From Dehalococcoidia bacterium (GTDB lineage Bacteria > Chloroflexota > Dehalococcoidia > SHYB01 > SHYL01), in the NCBI GenBank assembly GCA_009692825.1, contig SHYL01000008.1, positions 1-35,914 on the forward strand: a stretch of 35,914 nt of DNA, written 5' to 3'. Positions 17,634-27,549 of this stretch are shown in pieces. Numbering within the stretch: the first letter of the stretch is position 1; every line of letters begins with the position of its first letter. The notes beneath the pieces were generated by a model. It did no database searches. It was not told the origin of the DNA and saw only the letters and a program-made list of their open reading frames with translations. The translations under genes and the position numbers were made by a program.

Positions 17634-19998
17634 AAAATCGACTACCAGGAGGAAATCTCCTGTTCTGGACGGCAACACTGAATTCACCTTCTTGACTGAA
17701 GATGATTGCTTTCGTCTTCTAAGATCTCTGAGGTGGAAGGCTGGAGTAAGCTGTCCGCGCTGCCATGCTGACCATATTGGCAGGTCGGTCGCTCATCCGC
17801 TTTCGACACACCCGCCCTCTCAAAGGTACCTTTGTTTAAAGTGTCACCATCACTTTAACGACATCGCGGGGACAATCTTTGAGAAGAGCAAGACACCTCT
17901 GTGGAAGTGGTTTGCCACCATACACCTGGTCCTGAACACGAAGGGTGTTGCCGCAAGGCGTATTGCGGAGCTGCTGGAAAGCAGTGAGAAGACGACGCTT
18001 CAGATGGTGCATCGAATCAAGAAAGATGCCGTAGCGGCGCAGATAGCGAAGCATCTTGAATCCTTGCGTAAGCACGGCGCAATCAAAATAAAAGTTACGA
18101 AGCATGACGTTAACATAACTGTCATACCTCAGAGGTTGAAGCTGCCTCCCGATGTGGGCCTGCCTGATAAACGACGGCCGGTTGATGGAGTGTCAGAGCA
18201 CCAAATTCGACAGGATCGAACAGCACTTATTAAAGCTCCTGAATATAATCAAATAACGGCATTTGCTATGGGTTCAAGAAATAACGAAGCTTTTGTGTAC
18301 AGACCTCATTCACCTAACTTTAAAGGAACGTTTTCCTTTGTACTGCACTCCCATTTGCCATATGTGAGACTCGCCGGCAGATGGCCTCACGGCGAAGAGT
18401 GGATACACGAGGCGATGTCTGAGACATACCTGCCGCTCCTGAATGTGATCCGTGTTTTACGTTCGAAGCAAATCTCGTCAAAGCTCACAATAAACCTGAC
18501 GCCAATTTTGATGGAGCAGCTTGCTGATCCGCTGATTAAAGATAACTTTGTCGCTTATGTAAAAGACAAGATTGCGCGTTCAGAAATTGATGCTGAAAGA
18601 TTCAAAGGGATTGATGTCCATAAGGAAAATCTTGCTCTGGCATATGCCCAGAGGTACAAGGACACGCTGTATAGCTTTGAAACCTTGTATGGCAGGGATA
18701 TCATCGGCGCTTTCAACCGCTTACAGGACGAAGGTTTGGTAGAAATAGCAGCAAGCGCTGCAACCCATGGCTACCTTCCTCTTCTTGCCACTGATACTTC
18801 TATAAGAGCGCAGGTAAAGGTGGGGGTAGATACATATAAGAAATACTTTGGCAGAGCGCCATCATCATTTTGGCTGCCTGAGTGCGCTTACAGGCCTGAA
18901 AAAGACGGCAGGCCGCCAATTGAGAAGTTCCTCGAAGATGAAGGAATAAAGGCATTCTTCACTGAGAGTAGTGCGTTGACAGGCACGACTGTCCATCCAA
19001 AAGGTGAATCGCGAATCGGTCCGTACGGCTATGTGATTGGCTCAAGGGGTGTTCGAAAAGAGAGGCCCCCCACAAATGCCGACGAATGGGCTACTTATTC
19101 CGCTTATAACGTCTATGATTCTGGCGTTGCAGTAGTCGCCAGGAATGCGCGAACAAGTATGCAGGTGTGGTCTGCGGCTCACGGGTACCCAGGGGACTAC
19201 TGGTACCGGGAATTTCATAAGAGAGATGACGCATCGGGGCTTCAGTACTGGCGTATAAGTGGTCATTCGACTGACCTTGCATCTAAGGCGCTATATGACC
19301 CCGGCCGCGCGTCCCAAAGAGTAAGTGAGCACGCAAATCACTTTGCTTGGCTTGTGGAAGAGCTTACGAAGAATTACTTCGGCGCTACCGGTGATAAGGG
19401 AATGATGACCGCCGCTTACGATACAGAATTATTTGGGCACTGGTGGTTTGAAGGGCTTGACTGGCTTGCGCATGTGATAGAGAAACTTTCTAATAGTGCC
19501 TCTGTGCGTCTTGTCACCGTTACCGAAGCTCTGCAGATTAAGCCGCCTGAAACCAGCATAGATTTGCGGGAAGGTTCATGGGGATCGCGCGGGGATCATT
19601 CTACTTGGAACGGGTTTGATGCCAACTGGATGTGGCCTATTATCCATTCTTGTGAAAAGAAGATGGAAAGTCTGGCTGAAGCTTACCCGGTAGCAGTAGG
19701 TCCAACAGTCCAGGTTTTGAATCAGGCGGCGCGAGAATTACTCCTACTGGAATCCAGCGACTGGCCTTTCCTGGTAACCACGGGCCAGGCACGGGATTAC
19801 GCTATAGACCGGTTCAAAATACATCTCAGGCGTTTTCAGGTACTGGCCTCGGCATTGGAGTCAGGACCTATCACCAGCGTTACCATTGCCCAATGCAAAG
19901 AATGGCGCGAATTAGATAATCCATTTCCACAATTGGACTACCATCTGTTCACTCCGAAGGCGGAGCTCGTTGTGGCTAAAAAAGGTAATACTGCCTGA
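17626..19998 (+). CDS. Fusion protein: N-terminal IS1595-type transposase zinc ribbon + HTH-like module, C-terminal GH57 1,4-alpha-glucan branching enzyme
   Basis: 790-codon uninterrupted frame. N-term: FLTEDDCFRLLRSLRWKAGVSCPRCHADHIGRS...RYLCLKCHHHFNDIAGTIFEKSKTPLWKWF. C-term from about residue 230: FSFVLHSHLPYVRLAGRWPHGEEW, FWLPECAYRP, AAYDTELFGHWWFEG, LLLLESSDWPFLVTTGQA. Start overlaps the glgC stop. Confidence 0.93.
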   Translation: MPKKSTTRRKSPVLDGNTEFTFLTEDDCFRLLRSLRWKAGVSCPRCHADHIGRSVAHPLSTHPPSQRYLCLKCHHHFNDIAGTIFEKSKTPLWKWFATIHLVLNTKGVAARRIAELLESSEKTTLQMVHRIKKDAVAAQIAKHLESLRKHGAIKIKVTKHDVNITVIPQRLKLPPDVGLPDKRRPVDGVSEHQIRQDRTALIKAPEYNQITAFAMGSRNNEAFVYRPHSPNFKGTFSFVLHSHLPYVRLAGRWPHGEEWIHEAMSETYLPLLNVIRVLRSKQISSKLTINLTPILMEQLADPLIKDNFVAYVKDKIARSEIDAERFKGIDVHKENLALAYAQRYKDTLYSFETLYGRDIIGAFNRLQDEGLVEIAASAATHGYLPLLATDTSIRAQVKVGVDTYKKYFGRAPSSFWLPECAYRPEKDGRPPIEKFLEDEGIKAFFTESSALTGTTVHPKGESRIGPYGYVIGSRGVRKERPPTNADEWATYSAYNVYDSGVAVVARNARTSMQVWSAAHGYPGDYWYREFHKRDDASGLQYWRISGHSTDLASKALYDPGRASQRVSEHANHFAWLVEELTKNYFGATGDKGMMTAAYDTELFGHWWFEGLDWLAHVIEKLSNSASVRLVTVTEALQIKPPETSIDLREGSWGSRGDHSTWNGFDANWMWPIIHSCEKKMESLAEAYPVAVGPTVQVLNQAARELLLLESSDWPFLVTTGQARDYAIDRFKIHLRRFQVLASALESGPITSVTIAQCKEWRELDNPFPQLDYHLFTPKAELVVAKKGNTA

Positions 19999-21473
19999 TG
20001 AACATACTGTTTGTTGCTGCTGAAGTAAGTCCGCTTTCCAAGGTTGGTGGACTTGGAGATGTAGCTGGTTCGCTCACTGTTGCTCTCTCTGAACTCGGTC
20101 ATGATGTTCGCATCGTCACGCCTAATTACAGTGCTATCGATGTGAAGAAATTTCCCAGCAAGTCGAAGGGCAGCGTAAAATTTACCGCCCCTGGAGGGGC
20201 TTCTTTCAGCGCTGATGTAAGAGAGACGCGCCTGAAGAATCGCATACCTGTATATCTCATTGACATGCCGGAGTTTTTTAACCGCAGCAAGGTTTACGGA
20301 GAAGCGGATGATCTCGAACGCTTCTGGGCGTTCTCACAGGCAGCCGTCCTGGTGCCGGAACTTCTCGGATGGCAGCCTGACGTACTCCACGCCCATGACT
20401 GGCATGCGGCCATTTCCGTTTCGTTAATGAAGGCCTATCGCGATAGGTACCCGATATGGAACAAAGCTGGAACCGTTCTGACGATTCATAACCTGCAATA
20501 CCAGGGCCATCTGAACGATAAGTTTATGAGCTCCGGTTTTATGGACCTCGGAGCGCTCAGCGTAGACCGTCTCGCGAACCTGAATATATATCCAAGCATG
20601 ATGGGCCTCGGTCTTGTAGCCACCGATGTTATTAATACGGTATCTGAAGGATACTCAAGGGAGATCCTGACACCTGAATTCGGCTACGGAATGGAGCCGC
20701 TGTTGCACCAGAGGCAGGAAGACCTGGTTGGTGTCCTTAACGGCATAGATATTCGCGAGTTTGATCCGTCAAAAGATGCATATTTGCCGTTTAAGTTTGA
20801 TTTAAATACTATTAATTACCGCAGTGGAAACAAGGCGGAGCTCCAGCGCAAAGTGGGACTTGAAGTCAGGGCGGACGTTCCAGTTTTTGGTGCTGTCACC
20901 AGGCTTGCTGACCAAAAAGGTATAGACATCCTTGCTGACGCAATTCCGAATATTCTTAAAGCCACAGAAGCTCAATTCGTAATACTCGGAAACGGAAACC
21001 CTGACCTAGAGGCCCGTTTAACGACTCTAACAAACGCCAATAAGGGAAGAATGTCCGCTATTATCGGTTTTGATGTTGCTCTTGGTCAGCTCATATATGC
21101 CGGCAGTGATGTTTTCGTCATGCCGTCCAGGTTCGAGCCGTGCGGCCTCGGCCAGATGATTGCACTACGCTACGGGTCCGTACCTCTGGTAAGACAGACT
21201 GGCGGACTGGCGGATACAATTCAGGACTGTGGGCATGACCTTTCGAACGGAAACGGATTTGTTTTCAAAAATCCAAACTCTCAAGAGATTGAAGATACGA
21301 TGATAAGAGCTGTCCGCGCGTACGGCAGTAGAAATTTCTGGGGCAAGCTTCAGCAAAGAGGTATGGCTCAGGACCTCTCCTGGGACACGTCAGCTCAGAA
21401 GTACATTTCCATTTATAAGCAGGCACAAGGGAAGCGCAGTTCAATCGTAAGCATATCTGGAGGGCGCTCATGA
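19998..21473 (+). CDS. glgA: Glycogen/starch synthase (GT5)
   Basis: 491 aa; NILFVAAEVSPLSKVGGLGDVAGSLTVALSELGHDVRIVTPNY, VLHAHDWHAA, MPSRFEPCGLGQMIALRYGSVPLVRQTGGLADT. Confidence 0.96.
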   Translation: MNILFVAAEVSPLSKVGGLGDVAGSLTVALSELGHDVRIVTPNYSAIDVKKFPSKSKGSVKFTAPGGASFSADVRETRLKNRIPVYLIDMPEFFNRSKVYGEADDLERFWAFSQAAVLVPELLGWQPDVLHAHDWHAAISVSLMKAYRDRYPIWNKAGTVLTIHNLQYQGHLNDKFMSSGFMDLGALSVDRLANLNIYPSMMGLGLVATDVINTVSEGYSREILTPEFGYGMEPLLHQRQEDLVGVLNGIDIREFDPSKDAYLPFKFDLNTINYRSGNKAELQRKVGLEVRADVPVFGAVTRLADQKGIDILADAIPNILKATEAQFVILGNGNPDLEARLTTLTNANKGRMSAIIGFDVALGQLIYAGSDVFVMPSRFEPCGLGQMIALRYGSVPLVRQTGGLADTIQDCGHDLSNGNGFVFKNPNSQEIEDTMIRAVRAYGSRNFWGKLQQRGMAQDLSWDTSAQKYISIYKQAQGKRSSIVSISGGRS

Positions 21474-22768
21474 TTTACTGGGCGCCCCTGCTCCATATGT
21501 ACCAGCCCCCAACGCAAATTCACATGATATTGGATAAGGTCTGTCGAGAGTCTTACAGGCCGCTGATAGAAGTATTCAAGTCGCATCCGCAAGCGAAAGC
21601 CACGGTTAACATAAGTGGCTGTCTTACGGAAATGCTTCAAGAGCATGGATTTCAAGACGTTATTGACGGACTACGGGACCTTTCGGAAAGAGGTCAGCTT
21701 GAGTTTGTTGGCTCGGCCAAATATCACGCTATCCTGCCATTGATCCCACAGGAAGAAGCGGCAAGACAGATCGCACGCAATAAAGTTACGAACTCCAAGT
21801 TTTTTGGCAGCTCATACAACCCCAAAGGGTTCTTTCCTCCAGAGATGGCCTATAGTTCGAAAGTTGCCCAACCGATCATAGATAGTCGACATAAGTGGAT
21901 ACTGATTTCAGGTGTCGCATGCCCTACTCACTGGCCCGTGGATAGAGTGGATTACATAAAGCGCGGTGACGATGAACTTGGCGTCTTCTTCCGGGACGAC
22001 TTACTTAGCAACAATATCAGCTTTGATCGGATCAGTGCTACTGAATTTATCGACAAGTTAAAAAGGGTGCAAAGCTATTCAGGAAAGAAAGATGTGTATG
22101 TGATAACAGCAATGGATGCCGAAACCTTCGGCCATCACATTTTGGACTGGGAGAAGCTGTTTCTGGCGGATGTTTACAACCGTATTGATGGAGCCCTCGC
22201 TAAAACAAGCGATCCACTGGCATCTCGTACTAAGGAAATTATCGAATTCGGGGAAAAGCTGACCGAACCTGAGTTAAGAGTAGTTAACATCTCTGAACTT
22301 TTGACCCTATTCCCAAAGGGTTACCAAATCGAGCCCAAGCCGTCTTCCTGGAGTACAAGCGCCGCGGATATTGAGTTCGAGAACCCATTCCCGCTTTGGA
22401 ATGACCCAGGCAACCCTTTACATAAACTGTTGTGGCAGCATCTAAACCTGACGATAGAGATGGTAAATGAATCGCAGCTTGCGACCAAGCCAAAATCAAA
22501 AACGTCCGCAGAAGTTGGGCGAGTTATGCTGGATCCTGCATTGCATAGCTGCCAGTTCTGGTGGGCCAGCCAGCGTCCGATGTGGGACGTTAACATGGTC
22601 TATAGAGGCCTGCTCGAGCAACGTGAGGCGATGATGAACGCATACAAAGCTATCGTTACTGACGATTTTGACGAGCGAACCAAGCATGAATATCAACTCA
22701 AATTCCTGGCATCTCAAAAGATTCAGGACATGATAGTAGACTTGCTTGTTAACGATAACAGAGCCTGA
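21470..22768 (+). CDS. GH57-family glycoside hydrolase (short form, 432 aa)
   Basis: MIYWAPLLHMYQPPTQIH, KGFFPPEMAYSSKVA (nucleophile-like Glu), VYVITAMDAETFGHHI (acid-like Asp). ATGA-coupled to glgA. Confidence 0.85.
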   Translation: MIYWAPLLHMYQPPTQIHMILDKVCRESYRPLIEVFKSHPQAKATVNISGCLTEMLQEHGFQDVIDGLRDLSERGQLEFVGSAKYHAILPLIPQEEAARQIARNKVTNSKFFGSSYNPKGFFPPEMAYSSKVAQPIIDSRHKWILISGVACPTHWPVDRVDYIKRGDDELGVFFRDDLLSNNISFDRISATEFIDKLKRVQSYSGKKDVYVITAMDAETFGHHILDWEKLFLADVYNRIDGALAKTSDPLASRTKEIIEFGEKLTEPELRVVNISELLTLFPKGYQIEPKPSSWSTSAADIEFENPFPLWNDPGNPLHKLLWQHLNLTIEMVNESQLATKPKSKTSAEVGRVMLDPALHSCQFWWASQRPMWDVNMVYRGLLEQREAMMNAYKAIVTDDFDERTKHEYQLKFLASQKIQDMIVDLLVNDNRA

Positions 22769-22829
22769 TCAGTACGTTCGCCAGTTCCACAGTTTCCTCT
22801 AAACGGCAGCTCTCTGGAATAATAAATTT

Positions 22830-24956
22830 ATGAACCAGATAAATTTCAGCCTAGTTCTTCACAATCATCAGCCCGTTGGCAATTTCCCATGGGTTTTTGA
22901 AGATGCTTACGCGAAGTGTTATTTGCCGATGGTTCACGCGCTAGAAAAGCATCCTTTGATCAAGGCATCCCTTCACTACAGCGGCCCGCTCATAGATTGG
23001 CTAACCGACAATAGGCCCGACTTTATTCCTATGGTTGCCAGTCTTGTTAAGAGAGGACAGGTTGAGATTATCGGCAGCGGCTATTACGAGCCTATCCTTA
23101 CGTCTATACCTGATGTAGATAAGATCGGCCAGATAAACAAGATGCGTGATTACATCAAAGATACCTTCGGTACGGATGCAAAGGGGATGTGGCTTACCGA
23201 ACGTGTATGGGAGCCTCACCTGCCAAAGTGGCTTGCATTAGCTGGGGTCGAATGGACAGTCGCAGACGATTCTCATTTCAAGATGGTGGGTCTCTCAGAC
23301 TCCGACCTATCCGGGTACTACACCACTGAAGAAGAGGGGTACACCGTAAAGCTGTTTTCAAGCAGTAAGCAGGTAAGGTATCTCATTCCTTTTAAGAGTG
23401 TTGAAGAGACGATCGAATATTTTAAGAGCCAGGCGAATGAAAGCGGCTCGGCATTGCTAGTGCTTGGTGACGACGGTGAAAAACTTGGCGTTTGGCCCGG
23501 CACTTACGAACACTGTTGGACGAACGGTTGGGTTGAGAGATTTTTCAAAGCTCTTGAAGAAAATCAGGGAAGCATAAAAGTTATAACGCTCGGAGAATAT
23601 TTAGACAAGTATCCTTCGCTTGGTCGTGTTTACATTCCAACTGCTTCCTACGAAGAGATGATGGAGTGGGCGCTTCCTACGCAGAGCTCTTTTGATTTGA
23701 ATAACATTAGACATGAGCTGGAGGGTAGGAATGACCAGCGAATGCTCTCTTTCATCAAGGGTGGCTTCTGGCGTTCGTTCATGACGAAATATCCGGAGGC
23801 TAACCAGATGCACAAAAAGATGCTCCGCGTCAGCCAGAAAGTCCACGATATGGCCGACGATAACAATAAAAAGTTAGCTCTGAACGACCTGTGGAAAGGC
23901 CAGTCCAATTGCCCCTACTGGCACGGTGTTTTCGGCGGTCTTTATCTTACCCACGTCCGTTCCGCAAATTACAGGAATCTCATAGCCGCAGAAAAGAAAG
24001 TAGATGCAGAAAAACATATTGGCGAGTGGATGCAAACAAGCCTTTTCGATATAGATCGTGATGGAAAAGAAGAGGTTATCCTGGAGAGCGATAAATTCAA
24101 TCTCTACATCGATATTGCTAGCGGCGGTGGTTTAACAGAGTGGGATATCAAGGACAAGAATCATAATCTCCAGAGCGTAGTGGCCAGAAGACCTGAGGTA
24201 TACCACTTACAGCTTAAGCAGTCCTCAGAAAATCAGGACCAGCATCAGATACAGGCTGGCGAAATCGCGACGATACACAACGCGCCTAAATTCAAGGGCG
24301 ATTTGATCAGCGAAATAACTTATGACCGCTATCCACGCCTGAGCATGCTTGAGCATTTTATAAGCAACGACGTTAAGTTTGAGGAGTTCGCGTCCGGCGA
24401 CTATCGCGACGACAGCGATTTTGCGTCGGGAATATTTAACCACCGCTTTTCAAGAGAGGCGGATATAACAAAGGTAGCTCTAGAACGCACAGGGACTGTA
24501 AAAATGGCGTCAACCAGCGGAATACTCGAACTTGGGAAGACTGTTATCGCCCGCCCCGGTAAGGAATCGTTTACGGTAATTTATGGCATCAAAAATGTCG
24601 GCGACACTAAGATAAGCACCAGGTTCGTATCTGAATGGAACCTTAATCTTCTCGGGGGCGGGCATAATCCGGTTGCATACTATGAGGCGGATGGCCAAAG
24701 ACTCTCCCCTTCTTTCTTAGATGAGTCCGGGCATTTTCAAGGCGAAGAAGTTACGCTTGTTAATGAATATCTGGACATTCACGCAAAGTTGACGTCTTCG
24801 GACGAATGCGAAATATGGCGCTTTCCGGTTGAATCGGCATCCAATTCAGAGCGTGGAATCGAGAAGGTTTACCAAGGAAGCTGCATTGCTCTAGTTATGC
24901 CGCTTGAGATTGCCCCCGGCGAACAATTTGGCTTAACTCTTACCTGGACTTTTTAG
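22830..24956 (+). CDS. GH57 alpha-amylase/4-alpha-glucanotransferase with C-terminal DUF1925/DUF1926-type domains
   Basis: 708 aa; INFSLVLHNHQPVGNFPWVFEDAYAKCYLPM, KGMWLTERVWEPHLP, LLVLGDDGEKLGVWPGTYEHCW; beta-rich C-terminus. Confidence 0.9.
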   Translation: MNQINFSLVLHNHQPVGNFPWVFEDAYAKCYLPMVHALEKHPLIKASLHYSGPLIDWLTDNRPDFIPMVASLVKRGQVEIIGSGYYEPILTSIPDVDKIGQINKMRDYIKDTFGTDAKGMWLTERVWEPHLPKWLALAGVEWTVADDSHFKMVGLSDSDLSGYYTTEEEGYTVKLFSSSKQVRYLIPFKSVEETIEYFKSQANESGSALLVLGDDGEKLGVWPGTYEHCWTNGWVERFFKALEENQGSIKVITLGEYLDKYPSLGRVYIPTASYEEMMEWALPTQSSFDLNNIRHELEGRNDQRMLSFIKGGFWRSFMTKYPEANQMHKKMLRVSQKVHDMADDNNKKLALNDLWKGQSNCPYWHGVFGGLYLTHVRSANYRNLIAAEKKVDAEKHIGEWMQTSLFDIDRDGKEEVILESDKFNLYIDIASGGGLTEWDIKDKNHNLQSVVARRPEVYHLQLKQSSENQDQHQIQAGEIATIHNAPKFKGDLISEITYDRYPRLSMLEHFISNDVKFEEFASGDYRDDSDFASGIFNHRFSREADITKVALERTGTVKMASTSGILELGKTVIARPGKESFTVIYGIKNVGDTKISTRFVSEWNLNLLGGGHNPVAYYEADGQRLSPSFLDESGHFQGEEVTLVNEYLDIHAKLTSSDECEIWRFPVESASNSERGIEKVYQGSCIALVMPLEIAPGEQFGLTLTWTF

Positions 24957-26071
24957 CCGGCCTTCAGTAGCTGGAAAACCAACTTCTGAATATTTCGCAC
25001 GCTTTCTTCAGCGAATTGTCTGGCAAAATCTTTATTCTCTTTGCCTATCGGCGGCATAATGGGATCGGTGAGCATCTTTATCCCGTATTTTTCCTGGTAT
25101 GACTTTGGCACCTCATTGGGCACGGGCCTACCAGACATAATGCTGTATGCAAGCGTCCAGCTACGAGCGACAGCGCTTACATCGTAACCGCCTCCGCCAA
25201 GCGCAAGCCACTTATACGGCATCCTGCTGAAGGTATCTACGCATTTGGCAAAGCCCTGTGTTGTAAGCGCCATGTGCGTTATGGGATCCAGGTAATGAGT
25301 ATCTACGCCAAGCTGTGTGACGATACAGTCAGGTTTGAAGAGCTCAACAGCAGGCAGGACTGCCTCATTGAATGCCCAGAGAAACACTTCGTCGTCCGTC
25401 CCCGGCGCCAGCGGAACGTTCATGGAATAGCCGCGCCCCTTGCCGATGCCAATCTCGTCTACGCTGCCCGTACCCGGGAACAGCCATTTTCCAGATTCGT
25501 GGGTGGAAATCGTAAGTACGCGGTCGATATCGTAGTATGCGGCTTGTACGGCGTCGCCATGATGGCAGTCGATGTCTATATAGGCTACACGTTTGTTTTG
25601 CGCAAGCATGGTGTTGATAGCGATTACAGGATCATTGAATATACAGAAACCGGAGGCACGATTTTTCATTGCGTGGTGCAGACCCCCGGATATATTGAAC
25701 GACACATCAGCTTTATTCTGCAAAAGCAATTCGGCTCCAACTACCGACGCGCCAGTAGACAATAAAGAAGACTCGTACATCCCTCCGTAAATCGGATTGT
25801 CGCCGCCATCGCTGAAGTTGAATTGAGCGGATTGTTCCCTGTTGAGACCTGTGCTTAAGCTTTTCACAGCTTGAATGTAGTCGGGCGTATGGAAGGTTTT
25901 CAGCTCTTCTTCAGTCGCTAACCTTGGCTGAATGATGGAAGCGGTGTCCAGGATGCCGTAGGCTTGCAGGAGTTCGTAGGTATAGCGGAGGCGGTCGGGC
26001 TTCATAACATGGTCAGGTCTCAAAACGTGGCGGCTCATCTGGTCGTTATAGATGAACGCTGCCCTTTTCAT
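24953..26071 (-). CDS. Histone deacetylase-family (AcuC-like) deacetylase
   Basis: 372 aa; NISGGLHHAMKNRASGFCIFNDP, VAYIDIDCHHGDAVQAAYYD, QLGVDTHYLDPITHM, GGGGYD. Confidence 0.94.
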   Translation of the reverse strand: MKRAAFIYNDQMSRHVLRPDHVMKPDRLRYTYELLQAYGILDTASIIQPRLATEEELKTFHTPDYIQAVKSLSTGLNREQSAQFNFSDGGDNPIYGGMYESSLLSTGASVVGAELLLQNKADVSFNISGGLHHAMKNRASGFCIFNDPVIAINTMLAQNKRVAYIDIDCHHGDAVQAAYYDIDRVLTISTHESGKWLFPGTGSVDEIGIGKGRGYSMNVPLAPGTDDEVFLWAFNEAVLPAVELFKPDCIVTQLGVDTHYLDPITHMALTTQGFAKCVDTFSRMPYKWLALGGGGYDVSAVARSWTLAYSIMSGRPVPNEVPKSYQEKYGIKMLTDPIMPPIGKENKDFARQFAEESVRNIQKLVFQLLKAG

Positions 26072-26823
26072 ATCTCGATAATCTGGCCTTCCCGTCCAAG
26101 TGATATATCCATCCCTGTCGTATCCGCAAATATAGAGATTTCCTGCTTTATCTTTACCTGTTGAGTTGGGTCCATATGAAGCACAACAATCTTTTCCGGC
26201 TTTGGATCTAACTCGAGCAGCTGGCCTGCCAGGATTGCCGGCGTCATATGTCCCCGGCGAATAGCCTCGTCCATACTTTCGTCGCTGAAAGTAACCTCTG
26301 TGAAGAGGACATCGATGCGCTCATCATGCAGGGACCTGGCGATTTCACCGCCGCAGTCCCCCGAGTAAAAGAAGCTTTTCTTATCTCCTTTTACAAGAAA
26401 TCCGACGGCAGGCACACCATGTTTTACTTTTATAGGAGTTACCTCGTAATCGCCCACCTCAAACGGTTCATCATGTGAGACCTCTACAAGGTTGAATTTT
26501 GGCGCAACATCCGGGACTTTCGTGAAGTCTGGATAGAGCTTACCGTCGAGGTAATGCTCTTTGATCGGCTTAAGCACTTCTTCAATGGAATAGATCATGC
26601 TCATTCCCTCTTTACGCGTGTTTATGCCGAGAGTAAGGAGGTCGCGCACATGGTCAAAGTGCTTATGGGTTATCAGCAAATGTTTAATAAGCTTTTGCTG
26701 AGGAAGAGTAAGAGTTGAAGTTAATGCGCCTGCATCAAAAGCGATAACGTTGTCCAGGAGCATGCAGGTAAGCCGTGTTTGCAGGCTCTCTAAATTGTGT
26801 GCGCCCAGGATCTGTATATGCAT
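26068..26823 (-). CDS. MBL-fold metallohydrolase (RNase Z/3',5'-cyclic-nucleotide phosphodiesterase-like)
   Basis: 251 aa; LLITHKHFDHVRDLL, FFYSGDCGGE, VVLHMDPT; ATGA-coupled to the deacetylase gene. Confidence 0.85.
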   Translation of the reverse strand: MHIQILGAHNLESLQTRLTCMLLDNVIAFDAGALTSTLTLPQQKLIKHLLITHKHFDHVRDLLTLGINTRKEGMSMIYSIEEVLKPIKEHYLDGKLYPDFTKVPDVAPKFNLVEVSHDEPFEVGDYEVTPIKVKHGVPAVGFLVKGDKKSFFYSGDCGGEIARSLHDERIDVLFTEVTFSDESMDEAIRRGHMTPAILAGQLLELDPKPEKIVVLHMDPTQQVKIKQEISIFADTTGMDISLGREGQIIEI

Positions 26824-26853
26824 ATACAGTTATTATAACTGCCCCTAAGCGTT

Positions 26854-27438
26854 TCACCTGCCTCTAGACCTAAGGAAAAAGAAGGACGGCAGTGCTATGA
26901 GCAGAAATATGGAGCCGAGAAGGTAGCCTGAGCCGACATCGCTAGGCCAATGCATACCCAGCGTCATGCGCGATAGGCCGACGGTAAGCATTAAGAACAT
27001 TGAGAGTGCTTGTAAGGTCCGCCTAAGCCACATCTTCTTGACATAAATTTCGGCTAAGACAAATATTATTCCGAAAAGAGCTACATAAGTTGTTACGTGG
27101 CCGCTTGGAAACGAAAAGCTGCTGTCCTTACTGCCGATGATATTGACTTGAGCGGCGGTAGGGCGCGGCCGGTGTATTAGCACTTTCAGAAGTGAATTTA
27201 CGGCAAAAGCGATTCCTGAGCTTAGGACCAGCAGTGACGCCAACCATTTGCGGAACACCGCGCATATTGCAGCGGTTAAAATCATTACGATTACCCAGTT
27301 AAGCTCGTTGCCTACTATTGAGATGAGCTGCATCCCCTTATCCCATATCCAAACGTTAAAGGAATTTTGATACCAGCGCATAAAACGTATATCACCATCC
27401 ATTACGTCTTTATCCGATTGGTAGCTAAGAAAGCCCAA
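26854..27438 (-). CDS. PAP2-superfamily membrane phosphatase
   Basis: 194 aa; KVLIHRPRPTAAQ, SFSFPSGHVT, GLSRMTLGMHWPSDVGSGYLLG; several hydrophobic segments. Confidence 0.92.
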   Translation of the reverse strand: MGFLSYQSDKDVMDGDIRFMRWYQNSFNVWIWDKGMQLISIVGNELNWVIVMILTAAICAVFRKWLASLLVLSSGIAFAVNSLLKVLIHRPRPTAAQVNIIGSKDSSFSFPSGHVTTYVALFGIIFVLAEIYVKKMWLRRTLQALSMFLMLTVGLSRMTLGMHWPSDVGSGYLLGSIFLLIALPSFFFLRSRGR

Positions 27439-27549
27439 AAGAGATATCAGGAAAGTGATTGATGAGGCTAGGAGTATGAGATTTTTGTTGGTTTTAATAA
27501 ACTTAAGCTTTATTGATAATTCACCGCAAGTGTAATATTATGCGCGTCA

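Noticed and set aside
17626-18267. Intact or recently inserted IS1595-family element
   Set aside because: No DDE catalytic domain, no terminal inverted repeats or target duplications noticed, and the reading frame is integrated with glgC and GH57.
24953-26071. Functional link between the histone-deacetylase-like gene and the H1-like tail of the aminotransferase
   Set aside because: AcuC-type deacetylases usually act on acetyl-CoA synthetase or small molecules, and the two genes are 10 kb apart; no sequence evidence connects them.
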